A stretch of 11,388 nucleotides of DNA from Acidobacteriaceae bacterium (GTDB taxonomy: Bacteria; Acidobacteriota; Terriglobia; Terriglobales; Acidobacteriaceae): contig PMWR01000609.1 of the NCBI GenBank assembly GCA_003166055.1, positions 1 through 11,388 of the forward strand, given 5' to 3'. The translations under genes and the position numbers were made by a program. The notes below the pieces were generated by a model. That model worked only from the letters and a program-made list of their open reading frames with translations. It was not told the DNA's origin and did no database searches. Each line of letters opens with the position of its first letter. Positions within the stretch are counted from its first letter, which is position 1. This document shows, in pieces, positions 7,423-11,388 of this stretch.

Positions 7423-9234
7423 CTAGAAGCCCGGCGGATGTTCCTGAGCGACACCGAACGCCGATTCCAGGGCGATGCCTGCCTCTGCCAGTGTGCCTTC
7501 GTCGAACAGGCGGCCGATCAGTGTTACTCCATGTGGCACGCGGCGCGGCGGAGAGAATCTGGGTAGCGGATGTTTCGAATCGGGAGCCCAGTCACTGCGC
7601 GCCTCCGACACTTCAACAAATCCGCCGCGAAGCGTCAGGGATGGGTGACCGGTGAAGTTGGTGATGACCAGCATCTCATCGCGCAGCGATGGCACAAGGA
7701 GGAGATCGACCTCAGAGAAAACTCTGGCCATCTCCTGCGCTACTTTGCGTCGGAAACGGTCGGTCTGAACAAAATCAACGGCAGACAGGAACCTCGATTG
7801 GCGAAAGACGTTGGGCCAGGCGTCGGGAACCTGGGCCGTCAATTCATCCACCTTGTGGCTGAGGGTGAGCTCTTCAAATGCGGCTGCGCCTTCAGCGAAC
7901 AGAATGAGATTGAGCGAGTCGTAGGGCCAATCTGGGATGGAGACAGGCACGGGCGTCATGCCTAGTTTCGCGATCGTTTCAAGGGCAGCGCGATCGACGT
8001 CGGTCGCTGGGTCTTCCTTCATCCACGAAGGGAAGTATCCAACACGGAGGCCTGCAACCTTTGCTCCGGCATTAAAGGCAACGGTGCATGGGACACTCGC
8101 GACGTCACCGGGGTCGGGGCCGGAGATGGCGTTGAGCACAAGCATAGTATCTTCAACGCCTCGCGCCATGGGGCCAAGTTTGTCCAGCGACCAGCAGAGA
8201 GTCATGGCGCCGGTGCGCGGCACGCGGCCATAGGTGGGCCGAAGGCCGGTAACGCCGCAGCGCATGGAGGGGCTCACGATGCTGCCGCCTGTTTCGCTGC
8301 CGATGGCAAATGCGACCAGTCCTGCCGCTGTGGCTGCGCCGGGGCCGGCACTGGAGCCGGAAGAGCCTTCTTCAAGCAACCAAGGGTTCATTGTCTGGCC
8401 ACCAAACCAGATATCGTTCAGCGCCAGAGCACCCAGGCTCAGCTTGGCTACCAGCACGGCGCCCGCAGCATTCAGTCGCCGAACCACCGCGCTGTCGGCT
8501 GATGGAATGCGATTTCTGTACGGCTCGGCGCCATAGGTGGTGGGAATGTTTGCGGTATCGAGCAGATCCTTCGCACCCCATGGAATTCCGTGTAAAGGGC
8601 CGCGATAGTGCCCGGCGGCAATCTCGGCGTCAGCTTCGCGCGCTTGCGACAGCGCGTGTTCCCGCGTGAGCGTGATGACGCAATGCAGCTTCGGATCGAA
8701 TTGTTCCAGACGATGCAGATAGATTTCCGTTAATCGCTTAGAAGTGATTTGGCGGTTCTCGATCCAGCGGGAAAGCTGAGCGACGTTGGCAAAGGCGATG
8801 TCCTCGTCATTCGACGGTAGCGGAATGTTCTTGCTTGCGTTGCGGACGAAGGTGTTGTCCGACTGGTTGCCCTGGTTGACTCGCGGAACTCCGGGCAAGG
8901 AAGGATCCCACTGAGTCGCAGGCGCGAGCGTCGCCTCAAGAGCCAGCTTGCGCGGTCCTGTTCGCAGTTCATACATGGGCGCCATCTGCATGCGCCAGTT
9001 GCTCGCGGCTTCTGCACGATCCGCAGCAGTCATCTCCACTTGCACGAGCTTTTCCGCCTCATCAAATGTTGCGGGCGTCACCTCTGGGCCAACCGGTGGA
9101 GCTGTGCCGAAGGCGGTCGGAGCGCCGGGCGTGCTCTGCGCCGATGGAGTCTGTGGTGGCGTCTGAGCGGATATAGCTGCACCAACCAATCCAATGGAAC
9201 TCAGGGCGAGGAACTGTCTGCGGGATTTCGGCAT
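7423..9234 (-). CDS. Tat-exported amidase-signature family hydrolase
   Basis: Amidase-signature enzymes hydrolyse amide bonds with a Ser-cisSer-Lys triad. All three residues are visible: K222 in GIPWGAKDLLDT, cis-Ser S294 in GSSGSSAGPGAATAAG and nucleophile S318 in AIGSETGGSIVSPS. The 603-residue protein begins MPKSRRQFLALSS, a good twin-arginine signal, with likely cleavage near residue 23. A Pro/Thr/Ala-rich linker follows (about 24-55), then about 100 residues before the signature domain, longer than in cytosolic GatA or nicotinamidase-like members. The lineage resembles exported amidases whose substrate is unknown; this is not GatA, since there is no gatB/C context and it has an export signal. 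The start is supported by AAGGA 5 nt upstream of ATG. It lies 60 nt after the GGT-like gene with no clear terminator between them, so the two are probably co-transcribed. Confidence 0.93.
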   Translation of the reverse strand: MPKSRRQFLALSSIGLVGAAISAQTPPQTPSAQSTPGAPTAFGTAPPVGPEVTPATFDEAEKLVQVEMTAADRAEAASNWRMQMAPMYELRTGPRKLALEATLAPATQWDPSLPGVPRVNQGNQSDNTFVRNASKNIPLPSNDEDIAFANVAQLSRWIENRQITSKRLTEIYLHRLEQFDPKLHCVITLTREHALSQAREADAEIAAGHYRGPLHGIPWGAKDLLDTANIPTTYGAEPYRNRIPSADSAVVRRLNAAGAVLVAKLSLGALALNDIWFGGQTMNPWLLEEGSSGSSAGPGAATAAGLVAFAIGSETGGSIVSPSMRCGVTGLRPTYGRVPRTGAMTLCWSLDKLGPMARGVEDTMLVLNAISGPDPGDVASVPCTVAFNAGAKVAGLRVGYFPSWMKEDPATDVDRAALETIAKLGMTPVPVSIPDWPYDSLNLILFAEGAAAFEELTLSHKVDELTAQVPDAWPNVFRQSRFLSAVDFVQTDRFRRKVAQEMARVFSEVDLLLVPSLRDEMLVITNFTGHPSLTLRGGFVEVSEARSDWAPDSKHPLPRFSPPRRVPHGVTLIGRLFDEGTLAEAGIALESAFGVAQEHPPGF

Positions 9235-9294
9235 CTTTGTCCTTCGATGAATGTAACTCGTCTCGGTTCAGTTACTCATATCATGCGCGGTTGT

Positions 9295-11145
9295 TCAGTA
9301 AGCAAGAGCTACGCCGTCGGCGCGCATCTCGCTTGCTGCCGCGTAGACGCGATCGTCGCCCTGTTTGCGGTTTTCGACGCACTCATAACGTCCGAAGCCA
9401 CCATCGCTCTCGCCCATGGGCCATCCTATCTCGATGAGCGCCTTGCGGGTGTCGACGGGAATGCCGGCTTCAAGGCGCAGAATGCCGCGAGGCGTTAAAT
9501 TTGGAGGATCTTCGCCCATTGTCTGCGAGGATCCCTCGTGATGCCAGCGCGGACTATCTCCAGCCGCTTGCACGTCGAGCCCGTAGTCGACCCGGTTGAT
9601 GATGATCTGCGACTGGCCCTGCGGCTGCATGTCGCCGCCCATAACTCCGAAAGCAAGCCATGGCACACCGTCCTTAGCGGCGAAACCGGGAATGATGGTC
9701 TGGAAGGGGCGCTTGCCGGGCGCATAGATGTTGGGGTGTCCATCCTGAAGGGAGAAGAGCTCGCCGCGATCCTGAAACATGAAGCCGAGGCCGTCGGCGA
9801 CAAGACCTGAACCCATGCCGCGAAAGTTCGATTGAATCATCGAGACCATCATGCCATCGTTGTCGGCCATTGAGAAGTACGTCGTGTCTCCGTGGCTGGG
9901 AGCCTGGCCGGGATAAATGGGGTCAAGAATCCGATCGAGGTGGATGAGTTTCGCGCGTTCGATTGCATAGGCCTTTGAGTTGAGCCAGTCGATGGGGATT
10001 TTTGTAAAATCTGGGTCGGCGTAAAAATGTGCACGGTCTTCATAGGCAAGGCGCTTTGCTTCGATCTGTACTTGGAGCGATTGCGCGGACTGAAAGCCGA
10101 AACCGCGCATGTCGAATTGCTCGATGATGTTGAGCATTTGGAGTGTGGCCAGGCCCTGCGTGTTTGCGCCCATGGCGTAGACGTCGACGCCGCGATATTT
10201 TGTAACCAAGGGTTCGACCCACTCGGCGTGGTGCTCGCGGAGATCGTCTTGCGAGAGCCAGCCCCCGATGCGCTTGAAGTATGAATCAATGGTTTTGGCG
10301 ATGGGCCCATCGTAAAATGCATCGCGGCCTCCTTCGGCGATCATGCGATAGGTGCGGGCAAGGTCGGGATTGCGGCGGACATCGGACTCATTGGGAGCTT
10401 TGCCATTTTGATAGTAGGTGTGAACCGCGTTTGCCGTCTCTTCAACGCCCGAGCCGGGGCGAAGAAAGATGGCCATGTTGCGCTTGATGTACCAGCCAAT
10501 GATTTGGGGTGTTGGCGAACCGGCTTCGCAATAATGAATGGCCGGCTCAAACAGCTCGGCCCACTTGAGCTTGCCGTAACGTTGGTGGAGCGCCCACCAA
10601 CCTCCAAGTGCGCCGGGTGTAGAGACGGTGACTGCACCGAGCTTCGGAAGGACGCCGTTTTTTGCGCGTGAACGGGCAGTAGCGAGAGACAGCGCTTTAG
10701 GTGAGCGGCCGGAACTGGCCATGCCCTCAAGCTTGCCGGCTTTCGGATCCCATACGAACGCAAAACAATCGCCGCCGAGGCCGGAACTGGTGGGTTCAAC
10801 GAAGCCAAGGACTGCGTTGGCGGCAACTGCGGCATCCACTGCCGAGCCGCCGCGCTTCAACATATCGATGGCTATCTGCGTGGCAAGCGGATGCGCCGTT
10901 CCCGCCGCGCCGGAGCAGCCGAGTGCAGGCGAGCGCGATGCAAAGCTGGCTCCCGAGGGGCGGTCGCCTGCGTGCACGTCGGGGCGAATAAACCGCTCGT
11001 CACCGGGAGCTTGAAACTTGGAGAGGCTGCCGGACATGCCGTCACTGGAGGCATTTTGTGGCTGACCAGCGGCCTTGTGCGGTGCAGTTGCGAGGGACCC
11101 TGCCGCGGCTAGGGGAAGCGTTGCAAGAAAGGTACGACGGCGCAT
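9295..11145 (-). CDS. Tat-exported gamma-glutamyltransferase-like Ntn hydrolase (YwrD-like type)
   Basis: Members of this family self-cleave and use the new N-terminal Thr to attack gamma-glutamyl or related amides. The 616-residue precursor starts MRRRTFLATLPLAAAG, a twin-arginine signal. AGGAG lies 6 nt before ATG. The fold's marks are TAHPLATQIAIDMLKRGGSAVDAAVA (83-108), PTSSGLGGDCF, SGRSP (R147, in the place of the carboxylate-binding Arg) and HGDTTYFSMAD. T421 is the predicted nucleophile, giving subunits of about 395 residues after signal removal and 196 residues. The GG pair is G503-G504 in GVMGGDMQPQG. The Ser-Ser pair of classical GGTs (PLSSM in E. coli) is replaced by PFQTIIP (Q482, T483), as in YwrD-type homologues, so hydrolase activity or a non-glutathione substrate is plausible. 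It leads a probable operon with the amidase. Confidence 0.93.
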   Translation of the reverse strand: MRRRTFLATLPLAAAGSLATAPHKAAGQPQNASSDGMSGSLSKFQAPGDERFIRPDVHAGDRPSGASFASRSPALGCSGAAGTAHPLATQIAIDMLKRGGSAVDAAVAANAVLGFVEPTSSGLGGDCFAFVWDPKAGKLEGMASSGRSPKALSLATARSRAKNGVLPKLGAVTVSTPGALGGWWALHQRYGKLKWAELFEPAIHYCEAGSPTPQIIGWYIKRNMAIFLRPGSGVEETANAVHTYYQNGKAPNESDVRRNPDLARTYRMIAEGGRDAFYDGPIAKTIDSYFKRIGGWLSQDDLREHHAEWVEPLVTKYRGVDVYAMGANTQGLATLQMLNIIEQFDMRGFGFQSAQSLQVQIEAKRLAYEDRAHFYADPDFTKIPIDWLNSKAYAIERAKLIHLDRILDPIYPGQAPSHGDTTYFSMADNDGMMVSMIQSNFRGMGSGLVADGLGFMFQDRGELFSLQDGHPNIYAPGKRPFQTIIPGFAAKDGVPWLAFGVMGGDMQPQGQSQIIINRVDYGLDVQAAGDSPRWHHEGSSQTMGEDPPNLTPRGILRLEAGIPVDTRKALIEIGWPMGESDGGFGRYECVENRKQGDDRVYAAASEMRADGVALAY

Positions 11146-11388
11146 TGCGGTCTCCTTTGCGTCCTTCGGAAAAGAAAGCTTTGCTTGATGGTACTGCGGG
11201 ATGAGGCGACTCTATCAAGGTGAAGGGGACGGCGATGCGATTGAGCGGCACATTTATTGGCTCCAAACAGGATGGTGGGACAGAGACGGGCGTCAGGAGT
11301 TCCATCATAATACCCGATACCTTCGGTTCGACAATCAAGCGGAGAAGACCTCTTCCTCTTCGCTGCCATCTGAAGAGGGCGAGGACTT
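11146..11388. other. Upstream region of the GGT-like gene, no gene seen
   Basis: The presumed promoter region of the GGT/amidase transcript. TTGATA on the minus strand (11218-11213) could be a -35 box, but no convincing -10 box follows (AGTACC at 17 nt). Overlapping short reading frames on the minus strand lack ribosome binding sites and recognisable motifs. The last 44 nt form the hairpin listed separately. Confidence 0.45.
11345..11388. repeat. Long imperfect hairpin reaching the right edge
   Basis: Seventeen positions face each other across a 10-nt loop (11362-11371): 14 Watson-Crick pairs, one G-T wobble and two mismatches. The inner arm CCTCTTC (11355-11361) pairs perfectly with GAAGAGG (11372-11378); the outer parts are CCTC/GAGG and AAG/CTT. 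Because pairing continues to the last base shown, the structure may extend further. No T run is visible on the minus-strand side. It could be the terminator of a gene beyond the edge, or a repeat. Confidence 0.45.

Noticed and set aside
7263..7454. Minus-strand frame of 63 codons between the amidase and M13 genes.
   Set aside because: It is the same repeat-derived translation (GPASSFR and RGFIP) from copy 2, and it overlaps the amidase 3' end.
9235..9294. Inverted repeat GTAACT / AGTTAC (9253-9258 / 9270-9275) between the GGT-like and amidase genes as a terminator.
   Set aside because: Only six pairs, mostly A-T, with an 11-nt loop and no T run. This is too weak to separate the two genes into different transcripts.
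11042..11369. Two overlapping minus-strand frames (98 and 86 codons) upstream of the GGT-like gene.
   Set aside because: They overlap each other and the GGT start in other frames, and have no recognisable motif or ribosome binding site.

Overview
The window looks like chromosomal DNA of a GC-rich, Gram-negative-type bacterium, most likely an acidobacterium (Terriglobia-like). This is inferred from three things: the genes are large Tat- or Sec-exported hydrolases of the kind common in that phylum, Shine-Dalgarno sites are clear, and the intergenic gaps carry GTCATCCTGAGCG-type and TCAGTTG-heptad repeats that I associate with such genomes. No rRNA or other taxonomic marker is present, so the assignment is tentative.

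All five recognisable genes lie on the minus strand, so transcription runs from high to low coordinates. From right to left: (1) a Tat-exported gamma-glutamyltransferase-like Ntn hydrolase (9295-11145); (2) a Tat-exported amidase-signature enzyme (7423-9234), 60 nt downstream and probably co-transcribed; (3) a Sec-exported M13 (neprilysin/PepO-type) zinc metallopeptidase (5092-7143); (4) a Tat-exported protein with a probable (alpha/alpha)6 six-hairpin glycosidase domain of unassigned family (1877-4432); (5) the first 463 codons of uvrB, the nucleotide-excision-repair helicase subunit (1-1391), cut by the left edge.

Genes 1-3 together suggest an extracytoplasmic set for breaking down peptides, gamma-glutamyl compounds and amides, that is, scavenging organic nitrogen. 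The glycosidase-like protein may add carbohydrate turnover. This functional link is inferred from shared export and adjacency. uvrB is an unrelated housekeeping gene.

The gaps hold most of the unexplained structure. The 485-nt gap before uvrB has a four-unit heptad tandem repeat, an 18-position imperfect hairpin and a second inverted repeat; uvrB itself may be leaderless. The M13 gene is flanked by two same-orientation copies of one dispersed repeat. The right-edge gap ends in a long imperfect hairpin that may continue beyond the window. I found no CRISPR array, tRNA, rRNA, insertion sequence, phage gene or obvious new defence system.
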